Assembly (NCBI GenBank): GCA_900766135.1
Contig: CAAFUF010000048.1
Location: forward strand, 49,173 to 113,172
DNA length: 64,000 bases
Direction of reading: 5' to 3'
Source of the DNA: Paenibacillaceae bacterium
Lineage (GTDB): Bacteria > Bacillota > Bacilli > Paenibacillales > Paenibacillaceae
Shown here: piece after piece, positions 52,424-61,181 of the stretch
How the letters are laid out: each line of letters starts with the position of its first letter
Numbering within the stretch: the first letter of the stretch is position 1
Translations under genes and position numbers: made by a program
Notes under the pieces: model-generated
What the model was told of the DNA's origin: nothing
Databases searched by the model: none
The model's input: only the letters and a program-made list of their open reading frames with translations

Positions 52424-53923
52424 TTAATCCCCCTTGGCAAAATACTGCGACATAAAGCCATCCTCCGGCGTAATCCCTTCAAGACTGCAGGCGCCTTGGC
52501 GATAATGAAGGCCGGCTTCCCCGATCATTTCCCGCCGCGCGGTCGGAATGACGAACCGTTCGTTATGCTTGGCGACGGCGAACAGGCGAGCCATCTCCTC
52601 GATCTCCTCCACGGTCGTTCCCGCTTCCTCCAGCAGCCGGCTGCGTGTCAGCCCGTCCAGCCCGCCGACGGCGCGATCGCGCATCATCACGCGCATCGCC
52701 GTCATTTTGAGCAGGACTTTCCGGATCACCTTCGTATCCCCCGCCGTCAGCAGGGAAGCCAAATACTCCATCGGTATCCGCATTTGATCCACCGCCGGGA
52801 TGTACATGTCCGTCTGCAGCTCGTCTTCCTCGATGTGATTCATGATCGGGCTGAGCGGCGGCACGTACCAAACCATCGGCAGCGTCCGGTATTCGGGATG
52901 GAGCGGCAGCGCGACCTTCCATTTCATCGCCATTTTGTAAATCGGCGAACGCTGGGCCGCATCGATCCACGCATCCGTAATCCCCGTTCTTCTCGCTTCC
53001 TTAATCACTTCAGGATCGTTCGGATCAAGGAAAACGCCGAGCTGCGCTTCATACAGCTCCTGCGGGTCCTCCACGGCAGCTGCGGCTTTAACCCGGTCCG
53101 CATCGTACATCACGACGCCGATGTACCGGATCCGACCGACGCAGGTCTCGGAGCAAATCGTCGAAAGTCCGGCCTCGGTGCGCGGATAACAGAAATTGCA
53201 TTTCTCCGCCTTATGCGTGTTCCAGTTGTAATACACCTTGTGGTAAGGGCAACCGTTCATGCAGAACCGCCAGCCGCGGCAGGCCTCCTGGTCGACCAGC
53301 ACGATGCCGTCCTCATCCCGCTTGTAGAGAGCGCCGGACGGGCAGGAGGCGACGCAGGACGGGTTGAGACAATGCTCGCAAATCCGCGGGAGATACATCA
53401 TAAACGTCTTTTCGTATTCCAGGGCGATGTGCTCCTGCAGCTTCTTGACGTTGGGGTCCATCGGCACGATTTCGCTGCCCCCGGCCAAATCGTCGTCCCA
53501 GTTGGGGCCCCAGGTCGGCTTATCCATGTATTCTCCCGTAATCATCGACACCGGGCGACCAACCGGCAGGTTCTTGCGTTTCGGGCTGTGAAGCAGGCTG
53601 TCGTAATCGTACGTCCAAGGCTCGTAGAAGCTGTCCAAGTCGGCCATGTCCGGGTTGTAAAAAATATTCGCCAGCTTGGCGATCGGCCCGCCGGCCCGCA
53701 GCGACAGCTTGCCGCCGCGCAGCACCCAGCCGCCCTTGTATTTACCCGAGTCTTCCCATTCCTTCGGATAGCCGGGTCCCGGCCGGGTCTCCACGTTGTT
53801 GTACCACATGTATTCCGTACCCGGACGGTTGGTCCAGGTATTTTTGCAGGTGACCGAGCAGGTGTGGCAGCCGATGCACTTGTCGAGGTTCATCACCATC
53901 GCGACCTGCGTTTTAATCCTCAA
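52424..53923 (-). CDS. narH: Respiratory nitrate reductase beta subunit (Fe-S)
   Basis: This 499-residue electron-transfer subunit has four clusters. CIGCHTCSVTC at residues 16-26 is the first cysteine group; CEHCLNPSCVASC and CRGWRFCMNGC follow, the Trp replacing a Cys as in the [3Fe-4S] site of E. coli NarH; and the last is CNFC...CSETC. It overlaps the narG end by 11 bases. Confidence 0.97.
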   Translation of the reverse strand: MRIKTQVAMVMNLDKCIGCHTCSVTCKNTWTNRPGTEYMWYNNVETRPGPGYPKEWEDSGKYKGGWVLRGGKLSLRAGGPIAKLANIFYNPDMADLDSFYEPWTYDYDSLLHSPKRKNLPVGRPVSMITGEYMDKPTWGPNWDDDLAGGSEIVPMDPNVKKLQEHIALEYEKTFMMYLPRICEHCLNPSCVASCPSGALYKRDEDGIVLVDQEACRGWRFCMNGCPYHKVYYNWNTHKAEKCNFCYPRTEAGLSTICSETCVGRIRYIGVVMYDADRVKAAAAVEDPQELYEAQLGVFLDPNDPEVIKEARRTGITDAWIDAAQRSPIYKMAMKWKVALPLHPEYRTLPMVWYVPPLSPIMNHIEEDELQTDMYIPAVDQMRIPMEYLASLLTAGDTKVIRKVLLKMTAMRVMMRDRAVGGLDGLTRSRLLEEAGTTVEEIEEMARLFAVAKHNERFVIPTARREMIGEAGLHYRQGACSLEGITPEDGFMSQYFAKGD

Positions 53924-56900
53924 GCCAATCTACCTCCTTCAGCGGGCGGATGATCGTCATCGTATCCCGTTGGTTTCCCGTCGGGCCGTAATAATTAAAC
54001 CCGTAGCTGAGCTGCGCGTATCCGCCGATCATATGCGTCGGCTTGAGCGTAATGCGGGTCACGCTGTTATGCGTGCCGCCCCGCTGCTTGGTGATCGAGG
54101 TGCCGGGCACGCCAAGCGTGCGGTCCTGGGCATGGTACATATAGGCGATCCCCTCGGGGATCCGGTACGTCAGCACCGCCCGGGCCGCCACGACCCCGTT
54201 GCGGTTATATACCTCGATCCAGTCGTTGTCCTTAATGCCGATCGATGCCCCGTCCTTCTCGTTCAGCCAGACGACCTGCCAGCCGCGGAACAACGTCGAC
54301 ATCTGGTTCGTATCGGTGAACATCGTATGGATGCCCCATTTCTGGTGCGGGGTCAAATAACGGATCGTCAGCGATTTCCCGTTGTTCGGCACCTCCCGTT
54401 CTCCCTTAAGGAAAGGGACGTGCTTCAGCGGCGGCAAATAAATCGGCAAGGCTTCCCCGAAATCGAGGATCATTTCATGGTCGAGGTAGAAGCTTTGCCG
54501 CCCGGTCAGCGTCCGCCAGGGAATGTGGTATTCGGTGTTCAGCGTAAACGGCGAATACCGACGATTGTCCTTCTCCAGCCCGCTCCAGACGGGCGCGGAA
54601 ATCGCCTGTCGCGGCTGGGCGGTGATGTCGAACAACGTAAAAGCTTCCTCTTCTCGGGGTTTGGCGATGTCCGCCAGCTGCTTTCCGGTCTTCTTCTCCA
54701 TGTCGTGCCAGCCTTCGACCGCACGTTCCCCGTTCGTCGCCCCCGACATCAGGAGGATTGCTTCAATCGCTTGTCGATCCTCGTACAAATCCGGCTGGCC
54801 TTTGCCGATGCCCTCCCGCTTGGAGATGCCGAGCCGCTCCTTCAATTGCTTGTACACCCGCTCGCCCGGGATTTTCACCGCTTTGGAGCTATACCCCTTT
54901 TCGATGTTCGGTCCAAGCGTGATCATCTTCCCGTATACGTTCGGGTAGTCGCGCTTGACGATCAGGAAATGCGGCATGCTTTTGCCGGGAATGGCTTCGA
55001 CCTCGCCCTTCCGCCAATCCTTGATTTTCCCGTGCACCTGGGCTACCTCGTCCGGGCTGTCGTGGCCGAGCGGGGTCATCATCACGTCCTCGCATGCCGG
55101 AAGATGCTTCTCGGCCAGCTCCGAAAACGTCTTGGCGATTTCCCGGAATGCATCCCAATCGCTTTTACTCTGCCAAGGAGGAGAGATCGCCGGATTAAAC
55201 GGATGGATGAACGGATGCATATCCGTGCTGCTGAGATCGTGCTTCTCGTACCAGGTCGCCGCCGGCAGCACGATGTCCGAGAACAACCCCGAGCTGGTCA
55301 TACGGAAGTCCATGCTGACGAACAGATCGGTTTTGCCCTCCGGCGGCATATCGTCGGTATGCACGTCCTTCGGCCGCCAGGATTGGGTCGGATCGGTGAG
55401 CACCTGGTTATCGGCGCCGATCAGATGCTTGGCGAAATACTCATGTCCCTTGCCGCTGTCGCCAAGCAGGTTGGAACGCCAGTTGAAGAACACGCGCGGG
55501 AAATTCCGCGGATCGTTCGGATGCTCGATGGCGAAGTCCAGTTCGCCGTCCTTGACCATCCGGGCGACCTCCTGAACGGCCTCCTTGTCGTCCGTCAGGC
55601 CTTTCCCGCGCAACTCCTTCGCCACGTCCAGCGAGTTTTGGCTGAACTGCGGGAACGAAGGCAGCCAGCCGAGCCTTGCCGCCAGCGCGTTGACGTCGGC
55701 CGGATGCTGCTTGCTGTAACGGCCGCCCCAAGGCGTGTCCTGCTCCTCGTTCAGCGGAGCTTCGTACCGGAACTGCTCGGTGGCGAAGTAGAAATACGAC
55801 GTGCCGTTCTGCAGCCGCGGCGGGCGGATCCAGTCGCCGGCGAAGGCGATTTGCTGCCAGCCTTCCAGCGGCCGCACTTTCTCCTGGCCGACGTAGTGGG
55901 CCCAGCCGCCGCCGTTCACGCCCTGGGAGCCGGTTAACAGCACCAGGTTCAGGATCGCGCGGTAAATCTGGTCGCTGTGGTACCAGTGGTTGGTCCCGCC
56001 GCCCATGGCGATCATCGAACGTCCGCCCGTCTTGGCGGCATTGTCGGCGAATTCGCGGGCGACCTGGATGCAATGCGACTTCTTGACCCCGGTAATCGCC
56101 TCCTGCCAGGCCGGCGTATACGGCTTCATATCGTCGTAATCGGCCGGATAGTCACCGGGCAGCCCGCGCGGCACGCCGACGTGGGCCATCATCAAGTCGT
56201 ATACGGTCGCTACCTTCAGCGCCGCGCCGGACGGAGTTTGCAGATGTTTAACCGGTACGCCGCGCCGGACGGTTTGGCCTTCTTGTTCCGCGAAATAAGG
56301 AAAATCCACCAGAGCAACCTCGTCGGCGCCCCCGAGAAAGCTCAGCTGCGGATCGATTCGCGTGCCGTCCGGCTTATCCAAATCCAGGTTCCACTGACTG
56401 CCTTGGTCCCAGCGGAAGCCTTGGCTGCCGTTCGGCACCTCCGGCTTTCCTGCGGCGGCGTCCCAGAGCACCGTTTTCCATTCGGCCAGCTCCTGCTCGT
56501 CGCCGAGATCGGCCGCACGAAGAAACCGGTCCGTGCGGAAGCCTCCGTTCTCCTCCTTCAGCATGACGAGGAACGGAAGGTCGGTAAATTTCTTCACATA
56601 ATCCCGGAAATAAGGGGTTTCTTGATCTACGTAAAATTCCTTCAGGATGACATGCGTCATGGCCATGGCCAGCGCCGCGTCCGTGCCGACCCGGGCCGGC
56701 AGCCAGATGTCGGCGAACTTCTCGTATTCCGAATAATCCGGACTTACGCCGACGACCTTGGTCCCGTTATAGCGGGCTTCCACCATGAAATGGGCGTCAG
56801 GGGAGCGGGTTTGCGGGATGTTGGTGCCCCAAATGATAAAATACTTCGTATTGTACCAATCCCCGCTCTCCGGCACGTCGGTCTGCTCCCCCCATACTTG

Positions 56901-57596
56901 CGGCGAAGCCGGAGGGAGATCGGCATACCAGTCATAGAAGCTGAGGATCGTACCGCCGATCAGCGAGAGGAATCGGGTTCCCGCCGCATAGCTGACCATC
57001 GACATCGCCGGAATCGGGCTGAAGCCAACGACGCGGTCGGGTCCGTATTGGCGGATCGTATGGATTGTGGCCGCCGCGATCATTTGGCAGGCCGCATCCC
57101 AGTCGGCGCGGACGAATCCGCCCTTGCCCCGCGCTTTGACGTAACGGGCGCGTTTCTTCGGATCGTCTACGATGTTCTGCCAGGCGAGGACCGGGTCCTT
57201 GACGGCAGCCATCTCTTCGCGCCACATCTCGTATAGATCCCCGCGGATATAGGGGTACTTCACCCGCAGCGGGCTGTAGGTGTACCAGGAGAAACTGGCC
57301 CCCCGCGGACAGCCCCGCGGCTCGTATTCCGGAAAGTCCGCGCCCGTCGTCGGGTAATCGGTCTTCTGTGTCTCCCACGTAATGATCCCGTCCTTCACGA
57401 AGACGTTCCAGCTGCAGGAGCCCGTACAGTTCACGCCATGCGTGGAGCGGACGACCTTGTCGTGCTGCCAACGGCCCCGATAGAGACTCTCCCAGTCCCG
57501 GCCGCGGGGGCTTTCCTCGGTCCAGCCGTCGTTGATGCGTTCCCCGCGCCGCAAATACTTCAACGATTCGAACAGCTTGTTCTGCTTATCTCCCAC
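53913..57596 (-). CDS. narG: Respiratory nitrate reductase alpha subunit (molybdenum)
   Basis: This 1227-residue catalytic subunit reduces nitrate to nitrite with Mo-bisMGD. H53, C57, C61 and C96 (HGVNCTGSC and EPRGCPRG) form the FS0 ligands, displaced by four from E. coli NarG. The Mo-ligand Asp lies in YADLPPASPQVWGEQTD. The GTG at 57596 has AAGGGAG 9 bases upstream and gives the usual length. The frame open to 57653 would overlap the preceding small gene by 68 bases. No twin-arginine signal is seen, so the enzyme faces the cytoplasm. Confidence 0.97.
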   Translation of the reverse strand: MGDKQNKLFESLKYLRRGERINDGWTEESPRGRDWESLYRGRWQHDKVVRSTHGVNCTGSCSWNVFVKDGIITWETQKTDYPTTGADFPEYEPRGCPRGASFSWYTYSPLRVKYPYIRGDLYEMWREEMAAVKDPVLAWQNIVDDPKKRARYVKARGKGGFVRADWDAACQMIAAATIHTIRQYGPDRVVGFSPIPAMSMVSYAAGTRFLSLIGGTILSFYDWYADLPPASPQVWGEQTDVPESGDWYNTKYFIIWGTNIPQTRSPDAHFMVEARYNGTKVVGVSPDYSEYEKFADIWLPARVGTDAALAMAMTHVILKEFYVDQETPYFRDYVKKFTDLPFLVMLKEENGGFRTDRFLRAADLGDEQELAEWKTVLWDAAAGKPEVPNGSQGFRWDQGSQWNLDLDKPDGTRIDPQLSFLGGADEVALVDFPYFAEQEGQTVRRGVPVKHLQTPSGAALKVATVYDLMMAHVGVPRGLPGDYPADYDDMKPYTPAWQEAITGVKKSHCIQVAREFADNAAKTGGRSMIAMGGGTNHWYHSDQIYRAILNLVLLTGSQGVNGGGWAHYVGQEKVRPLEGWQQIAFAGDWIRPPRLQNGTSYFYFATEQFRYEAPLNEEQDTPWGGRYSKQHPADVNALAARLGWLPSFPQFSQNSLDVAKELRGKGLTDDKEAVQEVARMVKDGELDFAIEHPNDPRNFPRVFFNWRSNLLGDSGKGHEYFAKHLIGADNQVLTDPTQSWRPKDVHTDDMPPEGKTDLFVSMDFRMTSSGLFSDIVLPAATWYEKHDLSSTDMHPFIHPFNPAISPPWQSKSDWDAFREIAKTFSELAEKHLPACEDVMMTPLGHDSPDEVAQVHGKIKDWRKGEVEAIPGKSMPHFLIVKRDYPNVYGKMITLGPNIEKGYSSKAVKIPGERVYKQLKERLGISKREGIGKGQPDLYEDRQAIEAILLMSGATNGERAVEGWHDMEKKTGKQLADIAKPREEEAFTLFDITAQPRQAISAPVWSGLEKDNRRYSPFTLNTEYHIPWRTLTGRQSFYLDHEMILDFGEALPIYLPPLKHVPFLKGEREVPNNGKSLTIRYLTPHQKWGIHTMFTDTNQMSTLFRGWQVVWLNEKDGASIGIKDNDWIEVYNRNGVVAARAVLTYRIPEGIAYMYHAQDRTLGVPGTSITKQRGGTHNSVTRITLKPTHMIGGYAQLSYGFNYYGPTGNQRDTMTIIRPLKEVDWLED

Positions 57597-57879
57597 TTGA
57601 AAAATCTCCCTTCTGGTCAAATCCTGCCGGCGAAATGGGGTTAAACCGTTCACCGGTCAACTTGAACGCGCCTTCTCCGGCCCGCAGCTCCTCGGCGAAC
57701 ACGCTCCAGGCGGGAGCGTTGCAGGCAGCCAGGATCAGGCGCTGCAGCTCGTCCGGCTGACGGATCGAAGCGATCTTCGCCTTCACCTCGTCGCCCGGTT
57801 CCCCAAAGCGCATCTGCAGTACCGCAAACAGGTCCTCCCGGTCCTGTCTGGCGAACAGCTCGAGCTCGCGTGCTTCCAC
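57586..57879 (-). CDS. Small protein of unknown function upstream of narG
   Basis: This 97-residue soluble, mostly helical protein (ELELFARQDREDLFAVLQMRFGEP) starts at GTG with AAAGGAG 10 bases upstream and ends 11 bases inside narG. It is therefore translated as part of the nar operon. No family was recognised. Its position suggests a role in nitrate reductase assembly or control. Confidence 0.7.
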   Translation of the reverse strand: MEARELELFARQDREDLFAVLQMRFGEPGDEVKAKIASIRQPDELQRLILAACNAPAWSVFAEELRAGEGAFKLTGERFNPISPAGFDQKGDFSSGR

Positions 57880-57911
57880 CTTCCGTCAACTCCTTTTTAG
57901 AGATTGTTCAC

Positions 57912-58229
57912 TTATTTATTGTAGTCGGCGATCAACGCCTGCTTCGCCCGTTCGGCAGCCTCCCGCAGGAATCCCCCGATCCGTACGTCATCACGCTCGA
58001 TCCAGTCCCAAGGGATCACGCGGCTTTCCAGCCGCTCAAACCGCTCGCCGTAGCGCACGCGGACGGCAACGCCCCGTTCATGGAGCTGCGCGCCCGCCTT
58101 GACGTCATACGGATGCAATCCCAAGCGGGCGAGCTCGTCCGTCAACCGGGCATAAAGCCGCGGTTCAGCCGCACGTAGCGGCTTATCCGGCAGCAAATCC
58201 GTCAACTTCGGGACCGGAAGATGCGTCAT
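57912..58229 (-). CDS. Small protein of unknown function in nar operon
   Basis: This 105-residue soluble protein has Arg/Leu-rich helices (EPRLYARLTDELARLGLHPYDVKAGAQLHERG). GGAGG lies 9 bases before the ATG at 58229, a good site, although the start lies 47 bases inside the upstream hemerythrin-like gene. No family recognised. Together with the 97-residue neighbour it forms an uncharacterised pair between the hemerythrin gene and narG. Confidence 0.68.
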   Translation of the reverse strand: MTHLPVPKLTDLLPDKPLRAAEPRLYARLTDELARLGLHPYDVKAGAQLHERGVAVRVRYGERFERLESRVIPWDWIERDDVRIGGFLREAAERAKQALIADYNK

Positions 58230-58662
58230 GACGTACCGCCTCCATTTCTTTTTCCACCATGTCTTCTTCAAAACGGTTATGCAGCTGATCGACCAGGATC
58301 AACGCCCGCAATCGATGGACCACTTCGTCCCCGGCCTCGCCCCTTTCCAAGTGATCCTTAATTTCCGCCACCAGCTCCCGCAGCAGCTGATGGTCGCGGG
58401 TCAAGGCGATAATGACGTCCCTCAGCTCCGGCTTGAGCTCCAGCGCCTCGACGTACAGCCCTTCTTCCTCGCTTTGCGCATGCTGCAAGGTGCGCGATTC
58501 CCAGTGCTCCACGGCGATCCAGGCGATCTCCAGCGCCTTCTCCCGTTCGCCCCGGCTCAGGCAGCGCGCGAGCAGTTCCGTGAGTTCCTTGGCTTCTTCC
58601 AGCACCGCTTCGTGAATTATCGCATGGCTGTCCACGTTTCTTAAGGAGGGTCCCGATCTCAT
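58183..58662 (-). CDS. Hemerythrin-like (HHE cation-binding) protein at head of nar operon
   Basis: This 159-residue four-helix HHE protein has candidate di-iron ligands in EHWESRTLQHAQSEEEGLY, TRDHQLLRELV and DQLHNRFEEDM. It would sense or scavenge oxygen or nitric oxide. The ATG at 58662 has AAGGA 9 bases upstream. It is the first gene of the nar unit, before two small unknown genes and narGHJI. No clear FNR box was found in the 140 bases upstream. Confidence 0.8.
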   Translation of the reverse strand: MRSGPSLRNVDSHAIIHEAVLEEAKELTELLARCLSRGEREKALEIAWIAVEHWESRTLQHAQSEEEGLYVEALELKPELRDVIIALTRDHQLLRELVAEIKDHLERGEAGDEVVHRLRALILVDQLHNRFEEDMVEKEMEAVRHDASSGPEVDGFAAG

Positions 58663-58737
58663 GCACACTCATCCTTTTTTGGTTAATTTTTACTAGGGTT
58701 CGCGTTGAAAATCCGATTTATACCCCATTCCGGGCAG

Positions 58738-58780
58738 AAAAAAACCGGGACAGCTCCGCTCCCGCAGAACTCCCGGTTTT
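58738..58780 (-). terminator. Terminator after the 340-residue unknown gene
   Basis: On the minus strand AAAACCGGGA pairs with TCCCGGTTTT across a 20-base loop and is followed by a T-run. It closes the gene at 58803-59825 and shields the nar promoter region. Confidence 0.82.
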
Positions 58781-58802
58781 CTATCGACATTCTTCTCGCA
58801 TT

Positions 58803-59825
58803 TTACAGCAGTTGTCCCCTCATCGATTGCTGGAACTCCTCGATCGCCGGCAATTCCGGCACAATCAGGCATTCCAGATCAAAGCCCGCGATCACGGGCG
58901 CCAACTTGTCCAGCACCTTAGATTCCGCGGCGACCAGCAGAGACGGGACGACTCGGTGCGTTTCAATCAGTTTCAATAAACCTTCGGCAAGGTTTTCGGA
59001 CGCTCCGTTCTCCTTCGTCACCCCGTAGTGCAGCATCTGCCCGGATTCCTGATCCGCGATCACATTCATCGTCGGATAATACGGACGCCCTTCCTCTTCG
59101 ATCGGCATCGGAACGAAAAAGCTGTCCACTTCCCAAACGCCTACGCTTCTGTATACTGCGCGTTTGGCTTTGACCATGCGCAGCTCGTCGACTGCAGCCG
59201 TCCCTCCGGTCGGACCAAGCGGCCGATCCGCCGGATCCGGCTGCTGCCATTCGCTGACCCATTCGGTCGTTCCAGCATCTTCCCCGGCCACCGGGATCCG
59301 CATGAGAAACCGTTCCCCGTTTCCTTCCAGCAAGGCATCGGGATCCTGACGGTAAGAACGGCTCACTTCGATCGCTTGTCCGATGATCTCCGTCAAGAAC
59401 ACAATATCTTCCCGATCCGTCAGCGGCCAAGGAACGTAACCCGGCTCGTAAAGCCGAAAGGTCGGCCAGGCGTTTTTTCCCCGATAAGATAAACCCAGCT
59501 CCTTCATTTTCTTGTATTCTTGCGGATACAAATCATCCCGGTTATCAAAAGACAACATGAAGCAATGTTGCGCAAAAAGCGGGTCGCCTACAAATTCTCC
59601 ATTCAGCATGTCGAGCACCGTTTGCAGTCCTCCGGTCCCTAAATAGACGGACATGCCGTATATTTCTCCGCCGCTCCCCATCACGCAGCAATATCCGGTG
59701 CGGTGATCGCGGGGGCTTCGGACGCCGAACAGATGAACGTTCGAAAGCCATTCCCATGGCTTCAGCTTCTTAAATTGACCTGCCACATCATAAAGTTCCA
59801 ACCAATCGGTATCCTTCGGTTCCAA
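58803..59825 (-). CDS. Protein of unknown function (possibly DUF6930/DUF7309-like)
   Basis: This 340-residue soluble protein starts at TTG with AAGGAGG 7 bases upstream. The N-terminal part (about 1-150) contains WLSNVHLFGVRSPRDHRTGYCCVMGSGGE and FMLSFDNRDDL. The C-terminal part (about 205-330) reads like a compact alpha/beta domain (VADQESGQML-type, LLKLIETHRVVPSLLVAAE). The family names given are from memory and not certain. It is divergent from yhbH. Confidence 0.7.
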   Translation of the reverse strand: MEPKDTDWLELYDVAGQFKKLKPWEWLSNVHLFGVRSPRDHRTGYCCVMGSGGEIYGMSVYLGTGGLQTVLDMLNGEFVGDPLFAQHCFMLSFDNRDDLYPQEYKKMKELGLSYRGKNAWPTFRLYEPGYVPWPLTDREDIVFLTEIIGQAIEVSRSYRQDPDALLEGNGERFLMRIPVAGEDAGTTEWVSEWQQPDPADRPLGPTGGTAAVDELRMVKAKRAVYRSVGVWEVDSFFVPMPIEEEGRPYYPTMNVIADQESGQMLHYGVTKENGASENLAEGLLKLIETHRVVPSLLVAAESKVLDKLAPVIAGFDLECLIVPELPAIEEFQQSMRGQLL

Positions 59826-60011
59826 CTCGTAACCTCCTTCGTAACTTTAACCTAACTCCAATAAGCTTAACGGGAAACGCCGCCTTTTTCCAGCGTTATT
59901 GTTTCCAAACCGGCGCAAGCTCCCTCACATATCGCCCCTCTCCGTGAATATACTTTATTTACATCCACAAATATAGCGTTCCGGGAAATCCCGATATGGA
60001 GGTGTTCATCT

Positions 60012-61181
60012 ATGCCAACGCCTGATCGATATAACTTTGTCGTCTCCAAAGAGGACTGGTCGCTGCATCGGAAAGGATATCAGGATCAACAGCGTCACCA
60101 GGAGAAAGTGCGGGAGGTCATCAAGCAGAATCTGCCCGACCTCGTCACCGAGGAAAATATCATTATGTCGGACGGCAAGCAGATCATTAAGGTTCCCCTC
60201 CGCAATTTGGAAGAGTACCGCTTCATCCATAACTACCAGAAACATAAGCATGTCGGCCAAGGCGACGGAAGCAGCGAGGTCGGCGACGTGCTGGGCCAGG
60301 ACAGTCCCAAGGAAAGCGGGAAAGGCGGGAAAGGCGGCAAGGCCGGCGATCAGCCGGGCTACGATTACGTGGAGGCCGAAGTCAGCATCGAAGAGCTGGA
60401 GGATATGCTGTTCGATGAGATGGAGTTGCCCTACATCCAGGAGAAAGACAAAGAAGAAATGGAAACCGAATCGATTCGTTTTAACGATATCCGCAAAAAG
60501 GGCCTGATGTCCAACATCGACAAGAAACGGACCATACTAGAGAACCTGCGCCGTAACGCCACCGCCGGAACCCCCGGCATCCATGGCATTTCGCCGGATG
60601 ATCTTCGCTACAAAACGTGGGAGGAGATCGTTGTTCCCCGCTCCAACGCGGTGATTCTTGCGATGATGGATACGTCGGGTTCGATGGGCGCGTTCGAGAA
60701 ATACTGCGCGCGCAGCTTCTTCTTCTGGATGACCCGGTTCTTGCGGCGTCAGTACGAAAAGGTGGAGATCGTGTTTCTCGCACATCATACCGAGGCGAAG
60801 GAGGTCAGCGAGGAGGAATTTTTCACCCGCGGGGAAAGCGGCGGCACCATCTGCTCTTCGGTTTATCAAAAAGCGCTGGAGATCATCGACTCCCGTTATC
60901 CGCCCTCCGGTTACAATATCTATCCGTTCCACTTCTCCGACGGCGATAACCTGACCTCCGACAACGAGCGCTGCGTCAAGCTGATCGGGGAGCTGATGAA
61001 GCGCAGCAACCTGTTCGGGTACGGGGAGGTCAACCAGTACAACCGCGGAAGCACCTTGATGTCCGCTTACCGGACGATCAAGCAGGAGAAATTCATGTAT
61101 TACGTCATTAAGGAAAAAGGCGAAGTTTACAACGCGTTAAAACGGTTTTTCCACAAGCGCGAAGGGGGTGCGGCAAGTTGA
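60012..61181 (+). CDS. yhbH: YhbH/YeaH-type sporulation and stress protein (DUF444)
   Basis: This 389-residue protein has a long charged N-terminal half with a Gly/Lys-rich linker near residue 100 and a VWA-like C-terminal domain with the MIDAS motif DTSGSMG near residue 222. In B. subtilis yhbH is a sporulation gene next to prkA. In E. coli YeaH works with YeaG and YcgB. GGAGG is 8 bases before the ATG. Its TGA overlaps the spoVR start. No prkA gene is present in the window. Confidence 0.92.
   Translation: MPTPDRYNFVVSKEDWSLHRKGYQDQQRHQEKVREVIKQNLPDLVTEENIIMSDGKQIIKVPLRNLEEYRFIHNYQKHKHVGQGDGSSEVGDVLGQDSPKESGKGGKGGKAGDQPGYDYVEAEVSIEELEDMLFDEMELPYIQEKDKEEMETESIRFNDIRKKGLMSNIDKKRTILENLRRNATAGTPGIHGISPDDLRYKTWEEIVVPRSNAVILAMMDTSGSMGAFEKYCARSFFFWMTRFLRRQYEKVEIVFLAHHTEAKEVSEEEFFTRGESGGTICSSVYQKALEIIDSRYPPSGYNIYPFHFSDGDNLTSDNERCVKLIGELMKRSNLFGYGEVNQYNRGSTLMSAYRTIKQEKFMYYVIKEKGEVYNALKRFFHKREGGAAS

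Noticed and set aside
53796..55937. 713-codon open frame opposite narG/narH
   Set aside because: It is antisense to clearly functional nar genes, with Arg/Pro/His-rich composition and no domain. GC-rich codon bias produces such frames.
58669..58802. Possible FNR box ahead of the nar unit
   Set aside because: The only similar string (TTGAAAATCCGATTTA) lacks the symmetric TTGAT...ATCAA arms, so no call was made.
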